This document shows positions 45,688 to 56,618 of a DNA stretch of 64,000 bases, piece after piece. Positions within the stretch are counted from its first letter, which is position 1. Every line of letters begins with the position of its first letter. Made by a program: the position numbers and the translations under genes. The notes under the pieces are model-generated. The model searched no databases. It was not told the origin of the DNA and saw nothing but the letters and a program-made list of their open reading frames with translations. The DNA comes from Mixia osmundae IAM 14324 (taxonomy: Eukaryota > Basidiomycota > Mixiomycetes > Mixiales > Mixiaceae): assembly GCF_000708205.1 (NCBI RefSeq), contig NW_014575563.1:1481361-1545360 (forward strand), read 5' to 3'.

Positions 45688-47667
45688 ATGGATGCGCGTA
45701 CCCTCGTCGTGTGGTCGATGCGCCGACGGGTCAGACAGTCTGCAGACCCGAGCGTTGACCCTGCTACTGCTCCATATGTAGTAGCACACCCCTACGCACG
45801 CACACAGCCAGCCAAGAGCACGCAATGGCCAATCGCAGCGGTCAGTCTGCTTGTCATTGCAGCCGCCGTCTTTGCGCTCCGTCTCCTCGAACGACCAGCT
45901 TTTGTCTTTCCTCTGGAGTATGCCGTCTGCACTCGCGGAGAGCGGCTGTACACAAGCGATCCCGCTCATCCTCAGGATGAGTGTGTCGTTGTAGCGGATA
46001 GCACTATCATCGCTATCGACTCACTCGCCAATGTCAGGCGCACTTATGGCGATAAGGACACACTGGGGTCCGTCTTCGTGTCGCACGGCAAGACGAAGCG
46101 GTCCATCAAGGTTCACACCCTACCTGCTGCGTATAGCATTTTGCCAGGCTTGACTGACGCGCACGGTCATGTTCTTGACTTGGGCCACGCTGCTGCTGCC
46201 GTTACACTCAAAGACGCTTCCTCCGAAGACCATGCGGCCCGACTTGTGTCTGAATATATCAGATCGCATCCGCAGGCGCATGACGCCATCCTCGATGGAT
46301 ACGAATGGGATCAGACAAGGTGGACTCCTGCCGTCTTTCCCACCGCGAGAGCATTTGAGCGCTATGCAAACTTGCGAGATCTCAAAATCGTGCTCAAACG
46401 AGTCGATTTTCACGCGCTCTGGCTATCGCAAGCGGCCATCGACTCACTCGAGCCTTTGCCCGATCAGATTGACGGCGGTCTGATCGTGCGTGACGAGACC
46501 GGTCGTCCGACGGGTGTTTTTCTCGATGCTGCGATGGATTTTGTCGTCAATCGGTTGCCGTCTTGGACAGATGCACAGATGGAGCAATATCTGCATTCTG
46601 CAGCGAGTCGACTGCTTGGATTTGGCATCGTAGGCGTACACGATGCTGCCGTCACACTGCCCATTCTCGCCATGTACAAGCGTCTCGATGCCCAGAAAAG
46701 ACTGCCACTAGACATCTATGCGATGGTCTTGTGTCCAGAGCTGGACCAGTACTGCGGCGATGCTGTAGAAGCGTACCAGGGACACCGGCTCACCGTGAGA
46801 AGCGTCAAGCTGTTTGTCGACGGTGCGCTAGGCAGTTATGGCGCCTACTTGCACAAACCTTACTCTGACGACAAAAGCACGAGGGGAATACTGCGCACGC
46901 CAGCACACACGCTCAAGGATCTGATTCAACGCTGGAATGCTAAAGGCTTCCAAGTCAACGTCCATGCTATTGGCGATGCGGCAAATGCGGCCGTGCTCGA
47001 TGGCTTCGAGAGCTTGCTGCCGGAGGATCTGGCGGTCCGCCGTCACCGCATCGAGCATGCACAGATCATGGTCAGCTCGCGGCAGGACTTCTGACTTGGT
47101 TGCTGATTGAAGGGCAGACGGACCAAGACGTTCAGCGTGCTGCACGGCTCGGTGTCATAGCAAGCGTGCAGCCGGCTCAAGCGACATCAGATATGGGCTA
47201 CGCAGAAGACCGACTTGGCCCAGAACGCATTCGGACAGCCTATGCTTGGCGCACCTTTCTCAAGTGAGTCGCGTCTCGTAGAGTTCCAGAATTGCAGCTC
47301 ACGTCGTCTACAGTGCGAACGTGTCCATTGTTTTGGGCAGCGACTTCCCAGTAGAGAGCGCGAATCCGTTCCAGGGTATGCATTCGGCAATCAGTCGACT
47401 TGACCTGAACGAGCAATCGCCTCACGGGCCGCAAGGATGGTACAGCGACCAAGTACTCACACGACAGGAAGCTCTGGCTGGCTTCACGTCCGCCCCTGCG
47501 TTTGCAAGCTTCCAAGAAAAGCGGTTGGGCATGCTCAAGCCAGGCATGCGTGCTGATTTTGTGGTCATCGACCGCGATCTCCTCGCCGTGCCTGTCTCCG
47601 ACATGTCGCGGACTCCCACGATGCTTACGGTCCTCGATGGTCGAGTGGTGTACGGACGACTGTGATG
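45688..47667 (+). CDS. Membrane-anchored amidohydrolase (YtcJ / amidohydrolase 3 family)
   Basis: This metal-dependent hydrolase of the amidohydrolase superfamily, YtcJ-like group, acts on a substrate that cannot be told. A single N-terminal membrane segment (WPIAAVSLLVIAAAVFALRL, about residues 48-67) suggests a type II protein facing the ER lumen, vacuole or outside. Motifs: LPGLTDAHGHVLDLG (metal HxH), DGYEWDQTRW, SVKLFVDGALGSYGAYL (with the family Lys), NVHAIGDAANAAVLDG, RHRIEHAQIM (metal His), and, after two introns, SIVLGSDFPVESANPFQGMH (metal Asp). The end has GMLKPGMRADFVVIDRDLL. The intron after AQIM removes a stop at 47094. The ATG at 45718 is a possible later start. Confidence 0.85.
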
Positions 47668-47831
47668 CATTGCGCTGAGCATGATGAGCGCGGATCTTGC
47701 GGACAATGCATAGTCATAATCAGGGTTTTGTTGTTGATCGACCGACTGAGCGCGATCGGCCGAAGCGCCGAGACGGCCTAGGCGCAGCCAGCGTCGTTGT
47801 CGTCCTTGTCGACTGGACAGGGCGCAAAGCC

Positions 47832-49756
47832 ATGCCAAGCTCGCCTAGCAGGCCGCTGGGCTCGCCTCGATGGTCCTCCACGACGTTGGAGCGATCTGGC
47901 TCCAAGTCGTACACCTTCAGCAGCGCTAGCAGCGTCAGCAGCGGCGGGAGCTCCAGTCGTAGACAGAACTCGGTGTCAATGTCACCCACTGCCACACTCC
48001 AGGGCCTGACGGAGCAGCTCCGACGAACGAGTATCGATGGCCTGGTTCGCAAATCCAGCAGTTCGTCCACCCGCTCGAGCCGACATATCAGGCGGAAGTC
48101 TAGCACGAGCACGTCAATGAGCAGGGGACCCTCACTCAAGGATCCGATAGATCTGCGCAGGACGCCTTCGAGCTCCGCTGGCAAACGAAAGGCCTCACCT
48201 CTTACGGCTGTAGAGATCATAGACAGCCTAGCCGAGCGGAAAGCGATGCTGGAGTCACATGAGCCGCTTGTTCTGGACGTGCGCAGCATCACCGCCTTTC
48301 TTGGCGTTAGACTACAGGACTCAATGTGAGCGCGCTAAGCACAGCAGAAGCAGAGGCTGATCATGAACACTGCAGCAATGTATCAATACCCTCACTCCTC
48401 CTGAAACGACTCAAGCGAGGCATCAACCTCAGCCATTTTCAACTCGAGAACTACATCACTACAGAAGCGGGCAAGCAGACTCTTGCCCGGCTCGTCAAGC
48501 GCAAAGATGGTCGCACCAGACGACTTGTCGATCTAGACTGTTATATCGTCGGCGACGAGCAGCTCGACCGCGCTGGCACATCAAACACGCCTCGACTAGG
48601 CACCGTCTTACTCAGCGTACTCGAGGCTCTCCGCACAGATGCTAGCGCGCCCAAAGGGCGTCTTTACTACCTCGTCGACGGATTCGACAAGCTACGTGCC
48701 ATCTCTGGCAGTCGTGGGATGCTCGTCGTTGGCGAAGATGCTGCGCCGAGCGCGCATTCACATGAAAGCGCGACGCCGCCTCGACCCAAATTGAGCTTGA
48801 CACCGAGCCGCTCTAGTCCACATGACACGCCTTCAAGATCTCTGCGCGCAAAGTCGATGAGCTTGACCCCGAGCAGCGATAGGGAGGGCAGTCCCTCGAC
48901 TGCGATGAAGCCCGGCAGTCTTCGTCGGATCAATACGGAGACGCGTAACCTCGATGGTCCGTCGTCTCAGCCGGACAAACGATCCTGGAAGACTGCTGTG
49001 TCTGTCTCTCTCCAGGCCCTTTGCGCAAGTCAAAGTCGGACGCCTTCTCGTCCGCGCTCAGCTGCCATTTCGCCCTCCGATCTTGATCATGACAAGCCAG
49101 AAGTCTTCTCGGTTGCGTCTATCCTAGCCGGACGTCTCTACCTCGGTGAGCCGTTCACCAGACCTCATACGTCATAGATCGCTGACGAGTGCACAGGCCC
49201 CGAGCCAGGAACGGAAGAGGACGTACGGGCGCTCGAGCAGCTGGGCGTCAGGCGAATACTCAATCTTGCGCTCGAGGTTGTTCCAAAGGCGGAGCTCAAA
49301 ATGAACACCCGTTTCGAGCAATATCACCACATTCTCATGCGCGACTTTGTCGAAGAACAAGGCGTACACGAATTCTTATTACGAGCATGCTTCCTCATCA
49401 GCGATGCAAACATGCACGACGCACCCATCTATTGTCACTGCCGAGCAGGCAAATCTCGCAGCGTCACTGCTGTACTCGCTTATCTCATTCGGAGCCAAAA
49501 GTGGACGCTCAAGCAAGCCTACAAGCACGTCGCCGATCGACGTCCTGGCATATCGCCCAACATTGGCTTTGTCTCTTCTTTGATGCAATGGGAGAGCGAA
49601 GAACTAGGCGACAAGGCGAACCTGGCAGCAGCTGCCGATCCGCGCGAAGCTTCTTCGGACACGGAACACACTAGAACAACGAAATCGGTTCGCAGACCAT
49701 CGTATCGGATGAGTAAATCGTTCAGTATCCAGTCAGCTACCGCTGCTGAGATATGA
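47832..49756 (+). CDS. Dual-specificity phosphatase with rhodanese-like N-terminal part (MAPK phosphatase type)
   Basis: This is a putative MAP kinase phosphatase. After a Ser-rich N-terminus comes a rhodanese/CDC25-like segment, EPLVLDVRSITAFLGVRLQD joined by splicing to NVSIPSLLLKRLKRG, as in MKPs where it docks the kinase. A long Ser/Pro linker leads to the catalytic domain: SVASILAGRLYLG|PEPGTE, VRRILNLALEV, and the signature CHCRAGKSRSVTAVLAYLI (C-x5-R with catalytic Cys and Arg), then AYKHVADRRPGISPNIGFV. The two introns are joined in frame near 48328 and 49145. The general acid Asp should lie in the MRDFVEEQG stretch. Yeast Msg5 or fission yeast Pmp1 are the likely counterparts. Confidence 0.87.
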
Positions 49757-49918
49757 GAACATGTACCTACCATAAGTCTTGTCGTATCAGACACCTCTGT
49801 TGTACGTCTGCTTGCACTATCTCACGCTACGTACGCGTCAGACTCAGGCCGCGCTGTGCGATCCTGCCATACAAGACCGAGCAAGATCAAAGCTCAGTAG
49901 GCACTGACAGTGACCCAA

Positions 49919-49941
49919 GCAGGTTCGATGTTCAAACCTGC
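49919..49941. repeat. Inverted repeat (7-bp stem hairpin)
   Basis: GCAGGTT is followed 9 nt later by AACCTGC, forming a perfect stem in the convergent intergenic gap. It may be chance or a transcript-end structure. Confidence 0.5.
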
Positions 49942-49951
49942 GTATCCCATC

Positions 49952-49998
49952 GAGCCAGAGTCGTTGAGCCAGCGTCGTTGAGCCAGAGTCATTGAGCC
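49952..49998. repeat. 14-nt tandem repeat, 3.4 copies
   Basis: The unit GAGCCAGAGTCGTT is repeated with single changes: copy 2 has GAGCCAGCGTCGTT, copy 3 has GAGCCAGAGTCATT, followed by a partial GAGCC. It is non-coding on both strands as far as I can see. Confidence 0.8.
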
Positions 49999-50079
49999 TC
50001 TACTGCAAGTTACCTTGACTGAGATCTTCTACTGAGCTCGTCGTCAGACGACCACTTGCAAAGTCAGCTCTGACCGTGA

Positions 50080-50519
50080 TCTAGACAGCATCGGGCGGGT
50101 ACTGTACGCATTGATGAGATGCATGCTTTGGTATTGCAAGTGACAGCTTATGGTGATCTTGAGAGTCACTGAGCTGGCTGCAAATGTTGTGCTCACGGTG
50201 ATTTGGAACTTGTCCATCCCAGAACCGACGTCAGAGCCCGTGTAAGCGTCAAAGCTTGTGCCCGCGCCGATCGATCTGAAGTGAGCCGTAACTTCTGCGG
50301 GCGTCTCGTGCTCAGTTTTATCAGGATCGAAAGTCGTCTGCTGCGAGATAACCGGGCATGTTTGGTCAGCTCGAGCAATTCTTGCGCGATGGTCGAATTA
50401 ACATTGGAAGCAAGAGCGCGCTCGTTGAGGGGCGAATTGCCGCATGGCGACGACGATGCGGTGGACAGAAAGATGCAAGCGATCATGCTGGCGAGCTTCA
50501 CACCCTGGACGAGCAGCAT
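50080..50519 (-). CDS. Candidate small secreted protein, 93 residues
   Basis: Three exons (50519-50403, 50340-50197, 50100-50080) close in frame. The N-terminus MLLVQGVKLASMIACIFLST then ASSS is a convincing signal peptide. The mature part reads QTTFDPDKTEHETPAEVTAH, FRSIGAGTSFDAYTGSDVGS, then GMDKFQIT|YPPDAV and stops. The second donor is a strong GTGAGC and the last acceptor TACAG. The first donor (GTTAAT) is weak. No known domain is recognised. Small size and secretion make it an effector-type or surface protein candidate, but that is inference. The mature part has one Cys (PCGNSP), so no disulfide knot is expected. An unspliced frame from about 50627 to 50193 covers only the first exon. 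Confidence 0.55.
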
Positions 50520-51577
50520 CCTTTGAGTTGCGGACGCCTTAAAATGTACGGTTCTGCGGATACGAGGGAATACCGCGAATGGTGCAGAGCGCGCAGCACG
50601 CACTCCTATGTATATGCTTCCGCGCAACGATCATCAAGAGAGGGATGAGCCATGAGAAGACATTCGCAGCTGCAATCTGTGAATCAGAGTTGCGTCTGCT
50701 GTTCAGCTACCGAGCGTAACATTGAGCGTGGACGTTGTCGAGAACGACTATCATTGTTGTTTCGAGGCAGTTTCCAGCTAGTGAAAATGCATTGCCATCG
50801 TTCGTCAGGAGCAGGGCCTGGACGAAAGAAAGATCGAATCGATGACGCGCTGAGCCCGGCATCGGACACAAAGGGAAGCCGAGCTTTGCAGGCGCTACCC
50901 GAGGCCGCCACGACGACGCGCTTGTCGATCCTTTCGCCATCCCGTCGCGTGCGAAAGACCACGCCTTTGAGTGTCTACTGACGAACTCTGTCTGGACAAG
51001 ACACCCTGTTCGTCCTTCGCAGAGCGAAAGTGACGTACTGCTGGAACAGAGGGCATCATTGGGGATAGACCGGCGGAACGGAAGAGGGGTACCTGGCTGG
51101 CGTGTCAACAGCCGCTCGTGACTTGGTGCAGCTACGAGGCACCGAGAGCTCGTACGGCCACACTTGCCGGCAAGGACCAGCGCAGACTTGACGCAGAGCT
51201 GCTCAGCGGAGGCAGCGCTTGGACCGCCTCGCGAGATCGGCCCAGTCGAGACAATCTGTGAACGGCGTTTTCGCAGCACAGGCCTAATCAGCAGCGGACC
51301 ATTCGACCCGCCTGCAGGCGCACCCGCAGCTCTCGCGCCGTACTAGCACGGGCATTGCATCGTAGCGATAGAGAATAGACAGCTTGGCTTAGTAGTACTG
51401 CCCGACCGTTGACGTTTCAAGGCAAGAAAGGGTAGCCAAGACCACGCTCGATGACCTAGTCTCTAAGCTAGGAGACCCTGCTGACGACATCAATATCGCT
51501 CATAACTCAATCTTGTCAACCAAGCTAGTTCTACCTGCTCGTTCTGCATTGATCAGCGCATTGCGCCGTGCGCAGTC
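50520..51577. other. Long intergenic stretch upstream of CDC24
   Basis: About 1 kb with no recognised gene. A 190-codon open frame on the minus strand (50707-51279) is Ser/Ala/Arg-rich and has no family features, so I do not call it a gene. The stretch likely holds the long CDC24 promoter, and short introns could hide small exons here as they do elsewhere in the window. Confidence 0.45.
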
Positions 51578-54500
51578 ATGCTACCCCAGCCGACATCGAG
51601 CATAACCAACAAACCTGCCTCGGCTGCTTCGTCGCTGTATCAGAACTGTCTGGCAGTACGAGAATCTCTCTGTCGAGTGCCTGGCTTCGCTGCAGCTTTC
51701 CTCAATCCAGATGCGCCCTTTGCAGTGGGCGATCCAGGGCCCATCTCACCCAATGGAGCCAGCGATCCTCTCTCAGTCATACCGAACGATCCCGTCTCAC
51801 AGGTCTCTCTGTGCCTCAGGCTGGGCTCCTCATTGTGCTACTTGTTCAATGTGCTTGCGGACACTCTCAACATTGACAAGCAACTCGACATCAATCCAGA
51901 AGCGACACGCAATAATCTCAAGGCATGCAAAGCCTCCGCTGCTCAGTTTATCATGGCCTGCAGCAGCACTTTCGGCTGGCACGGAGATGACCTGTTCACG
52001 ATAACGAACCTGTACGAACAAGATACGAATGGCACTGTCAAGGTGAGTCGTCTCCTAAGCTCATCGAGCGTCTGCTGATCGCCTCACGACAGGTCATCAA
52101 CGTCGTCACGAGGCTTCTCAGCCAATTAGATCAGAGAGGTGTGCTCATGCCACCAGTAGAGATGCCAGAAGCAGAAAAAGCGCAGCTTGGCGCGCTCGAC
52201 AATCGCGCAAAAGTCGTTAACGAAATCCTTGAATCAGAACGCAAATACGTACAAGATCTCGAAGCGTTACAAGTACGACTCCTTCTGACTGTCGAGCGAT
52301 CAGTGCTGACACAGCGACTGCCAGAATTATCAAAGACAGCTGCAGCAGAGCGATGTGATCAGTCAAGATACCATCCATGCCATCTTCCTGAACCTCAACA
52401 CGCTTGTGGATTTTCAAAGACGCTTTCTGATTGGCGTCGAAGCGCATGCGAGTCAACCGCCAGATCAGCAACGCTTCGGCTTGCTCTTCCTGCAGATGGT
52501 CAGTACGGCTATCGGCGGGCAGCATGATGATTGACATATCAAGTCCCGCACAGGAGGATAGCTTCGCTTGCTATGAAGCATACTGCGCAAACTTTACATC
52601 AGCATCCGAAGTCGCACTGCAAGAGAATGCTGCGCTGATGGTATATTAGCCCTCACGGCAAGCGCATACGATGTGCTGACATGGGCGCAGAAAATGAGTC
52701 ACGTCATGGAACCCAGCTACGAGTTGCCCTTCTTTCTGATCAAACCGATACAGCGGATATGCAAGTATCCGCTTCTTCTGCAGGCACGTCCACTATTCGA
52801 TGCCAATCTGTCATGATCTGATCCCCTTTTGCAGCAATTGGTGAAAACGACAGATGGCGGCAGTCCGTACTATGGCGAGGTTAAGGAGGGTCTCGAATCG
52901 ATCAAGCGTGTCACCGACAAGGTCAACGAGACAAAGCGGCAGATGGAGAATGATCTGGCGGTCGTCGAGCTGGGTCGAAGGGTAGAAGACTGGAAAGGGC
53001 ACGAGATCTCCACCTTTGGCAATTTGCTGCTGGAAGATACATTCATGGTCATCAAGAACGAAGCGGAGCGGGAGTATCATGTCTATCTATTCGAGCGCAT
53101 CATCCTGTGCTGTAAAGAAGCAACGACAGTGGGCAAGAAGAAAGACAAGTCGAATTCGATCCTGAAGAAGCCCCCAGCGAATAAGCGGCGGACAAGTCTG
53201 CAGCTCAAAGGTCGCATTTTCATCAACAATGTCATCAGTGCTGTGCCGATGGTCAAAGCTAGTCAGTCGCTTTGACACGCCTTTCGAAAGCCGTGCTAAT
53301 GTCCGTATTCAGACCAACACTTGCTTCAAGTCACCTGGCGAGGGGACGTTGTCGACGAGCATTTTGCGATACGGTGCAGACAGGAAGAGCAGCTACGTCA
53401 ATGGGCAAAATCGATCAACAAAGCCGTTGAGGACAGTCTACAACATCGTCGAAGCAGGCATGCCTCTGCGCGTCGTCTGCAATCTCCATACAGTCAGTTC
53501 CCAGGCACACCAATGTCAGAAGCGCCACTCGGTAGTGGCGGTCTGCCAGGTACGCCAGGGGAGTATCCGGGCCGTCATCCACAAAGTGCAAGTTATGCAA
53601 GCTCCCACGGCTCGACTGTGATGCCACGAGGAACGTACATGGACGGTCACAGCTCCCGCGGCGGCTTCCATGACGACACAGAGGATGACGGCTACTCGGG
53701 CGACCAGGAACCAGGCCGGATAACGCCAAGTGGTAGGCGGCAAGGGCCTGCGACACAGTCGATGCCCAATTCTCGTTCGACCGAGCGTGACAGCAAATCC
53801 CGCGCAAGAGCGATGACGGATGAATATCAACGCAGGACCACCAACGGCCTACCTTCAGGCGCTCGTACACCGTCAGGCGTTTCTCCGAGACATGAACAGC
53901 CGCCATCTAGCCGTGCCAGTGCGGCAGGCAGCGCGAGCGGCAGCACGCGCGGATCTACGCCCTATCAGATCAACGGCTATGGCAAAGCCGATTCGAAGCT
54001 TAGTGAATCTGATCTCATCGCCCGCGTTCGATCTCATGAGTCTCAGAGCTCACATAAGCCGAACGGCGTCGTCGCCCACCCTTTCAATCGCACGCGGTCC
54101 GGAAGTAACCCATTGACGCCAGAAGATGCGATACATCACAATGGCGACTATCATTATCAAATGAAGCACGCTCCATCTTTGCCGCGCTTGAATCAGGCAG
54201 GCGGCCGAGGTCTGACGAATGGACGCGAGCGACCTATAAGCTCAAGCAGTGTTGGCACAGACAGATCCTCTGGCGAATCGGGTCAGCGCAGTCAGCCGTG
54301 GACCGCAGCAACCTCGCCCGCGAGCACAGTGCCACCGCATTCAGCCAAAATGCCATCGCATGGCTATACGTCTGGTGCTTCGTCAAGCGGACGACAGTCA
54401 GGGTCGCCTCCGACAAGTCAGAGCGTTGCGCAAATCAAGTTCAAGGTCAACTTTGGCGAGGATACCTTTGCAGTGGCAGCGCTATCTACGATCGGGTACC

Positions 54501-54718
54501 GCGATCTTGCCGACAAAGTGCTCAAGAAGATTTTGCTGTGTGGTGATCGATCTCGTGTCGATGGCAACAACATCCGACTGAAGTACGAGGACGAGGACGA
54601 GGATCGGATCTTGCTGAGCGCAGATGAAGATGTACATATTGCTTGCGAGTGGGCGAGAGAGGCCAGTCGACAATCAGGCGAACCGCCCTCCCTGCAAGTC
54701 TTCGTCAGCACGGCATAA
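51578..54718 (+). CDS. CDC24: Rho guanine-nucleotide exchange factor Cdc24
   Basis: Cdc24 is the activator of the polarity GTPase Cdc42, acting at the plasma membrane in budding, hyphal growth and mating. The calponin-like N-terminus is SLYQNCLAVRESLCRVPGFA with VSLCLRLGSSLCYLFNVL. The DH domain begins KVVNEILESERKYVQDLEAL, continues LPFFLIKPIQRICKYPLLLQ, and extends to ESIKRVTDKVNETKRQMEN. The PH domain has ISTFGNLLLEDTFMVIK and VYLFERIILCCKEA, ending WAKSINKAVED. A long Ser/Pro/Arg-rich linker follows. The C-terminal PB1 domain is IKFKVNFGEDTFAVAALSTI with RLKYEDEDEDRILLSADEDV (the acidic OPCA motif, which binds the scaffold Bem1/Scd2). At least six introns are needed in the first 1.8 kb. 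Confidence 0.92.
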
Positions 54719-54840
54719 CAACATCGACTTCATCAGAGCGCTCAATGGACATTTGCTAGCCTCTCAAACATGTGTTTGTATTACTAGGCAAATAGGTGTA
54801 CAGCATGCATTGTGGCTTCCGCGCAGCTATATGACATGCC

Positions 54841-56388
54841 TCACTGATCTCGCGATATCGAGATCGTCGGGTCTTTGGTGTCCCAATCGAATGCTGGCGC
54901 GTAGAAGCGCGCGTCATCTGTCTGACCTTCTTCAAGTGCGAAATCCAGGCTCGCTCCGTTCTGATCAAGCGGGGCCGGCGGTCCTGTCCTGAGCATGCGA
55001 GCGAAGAAGACTGGGCTGTGAGGTGCGAGAGCATCGACAAGACTCGCAAACAGTCTTGGCTGACGCTGATGCTGCGGCGGCGCGACAGTATGAGGATGCG
55101 GAGTCACCCAGGGCGGCACGGCACTCGAAAGCGACAGCGGCAGGTCGCCAAAGGCAGGCGCGACCAGATCAGGCAGAGGCGTACCATCCGGTGCTTTACT
55201 TGCGGGTGCCTTTGGCAGCCAGCCTGTAGTTCTATAGGATTGGCGGTAGAGCGTTGGCGGTATCGAGCCTGTCAAGCTGTCTGCGAGTGGCTCTTGGATC
55301 ACATTGGCGACTGCTCTCTTGCGCTTGGGGTTTGGTCTGGCGTAGACCGTGCCGACGGATGCGTCGGATGCGAGTGCAGTATACGCATCTGCAAAAGCTT
55401 TGAGTGATGAAGGAGGCGAGCGTGCGCGTTTCTTGCTCCGCACAGACGGCAATGTTGCAGGATCGCGTGAGGCCAAGCTGGAATTACGCCAGGAGATCAG
55501 ACGCTGCCATGGATCGCCATGATGCTCGTTCAGCTCCACTTCACCGGCATCGTCCTCCTCTGGGCCGTCTGCACTGTCGTCTCGTTTCATCGCGCGAGAT
55601 TGCGTTGCTCCGCCATCGATATTTGTTGCCTTGCTGCGCTCTCTGCCCGGGAAAGGCGGCAGAAAGTCGGGCACGAAGGCGGGCACAGCATCGGGCGAGA
55701 TCCACATTGAGGCAGCTGGCTCGTCTGATGGCTCTGCTTCGTCTTGTAGCACAAAAGCAGGACTTGACGTCATCTTGACGCGTTGTGCTCGACTGCTGGC
55801 TGCTTCGCGAGAGTTGTAGGCTGAGCTGTCAGAGTCAGATTCGTCACTGGACTCATCCTGATGTATGGACGATTGCTTGATGTCCTGTTCCTCCTCGTCT
55901 GTCTCGCTCGCTTGGCCCAGCTCACGCAGCTCAGCCTCGGTAAGTGCGCCATAAGTGAGTCTTGCGAGCGGTTTCCGGTGAGGTGCGGCATAGTGCGCTG
56001 CAAACAGTGACCTGCGTCAGCGAGCTCGTCTGAATTCGGTGGCCTGCCTACCTGGCACGTAGCTCGCCAAGGCATGAAGAGCATCTTGCGTTGTCTCACA
56101 GTTGACTTGTCGGAATGATGTCCAGTAGGTTTCGAGCTCTCTCCGCTCGAGCCCATAGTCTCTCAGCGCAGATCGGACATCTCTGAAGCTGACGGAGGTC
56201 TTGCCAGCGTGCTCTGCGTAGGCTTTCGAAGAGTGCAGGACTTGTTCGAGGTACCGAGTTGCGATCTCACAGAGGACAGACACGGCCGACCTGCGCACAC
56301 TTTGGAAGGGCGCTCGTGCTTCGCTAGCGACGACTTGAGACACGCATAGCTCGAAGATGTCCTTGATCAGCGCTGCATCGTCTGTCAT
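54841..56388 (-). CDS. TFIID subunit with bromodomain-associated histone fold (TAF8-like)
   Basis: The N-terminus is a Bromo_TP histone fold: LIKDIFELCVSQVVASEARA, FQSVRRSAVSVLCEIATRYL, VSFRDVRSALRDYGLERREL. After an intron (donor GTAGGC near 56050), PLARLTYGALTEAELRELGQ is followed by acidic and Ser-rich sequence and then AVPAFVPDFLPPFPGRERSK, the 'P-F-P-FLPPFP' motif typical of TAF8 (TAF3 has a related one). The remainder is Pro/Ser-rich, ending SISRDQ. The protein is about 500 residues. TAF8 pairs with TAF10 inside TFIID. TAF3 or SPT7-type Bromo_TP proteins are the alternatives. Confidence 0.78.
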
Positions 56389-56618
56389 GGATCACACGAC
56401 TGCCTTGCCCGACCTAGCTACGCACTCGCGACAGTGAGTGCTGCTGAGCCGAGTGGGGCAAGGCTATAATGCGCGGGTCAGCATTGAGCATTAACATTCG
56501 CGTTGATTCCAGATCACCTGCAAAGGTCATCGACTCATCAGATTTTCAGACAGTCACTGGTCGCGCCCAATTCAAAACAAAGCTCAAGCGCTCAAGTCCC
56601 TCTCGCTGACCCCTGAGT

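Larger units (their letters stand above)
49757..50079. other. Intergenic region with a hairpin and a 14-nt tandem repeat
   Basis: No gene is seen. It holds an inverted repeat (49919-49941) and a short tandem repeat (49952-49998), each listed separately, and lies between two convergent genes. Confidence 0.5.

Noticed and set aside
50652-50981. 109-codon plus-strand open frame overlapping the above
   Set aside because: No protein-like features; it is mutually exclusive with the minus frame and neither is convincing.
50707-51279. 190-codon minus-strand open frame
   Set aside because: It is Ser/Ala/Arg-rich with no domain, signal or conserved motif, and open frames of this size occur by chance in GC-rich DNA. 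It is left as intergenic.
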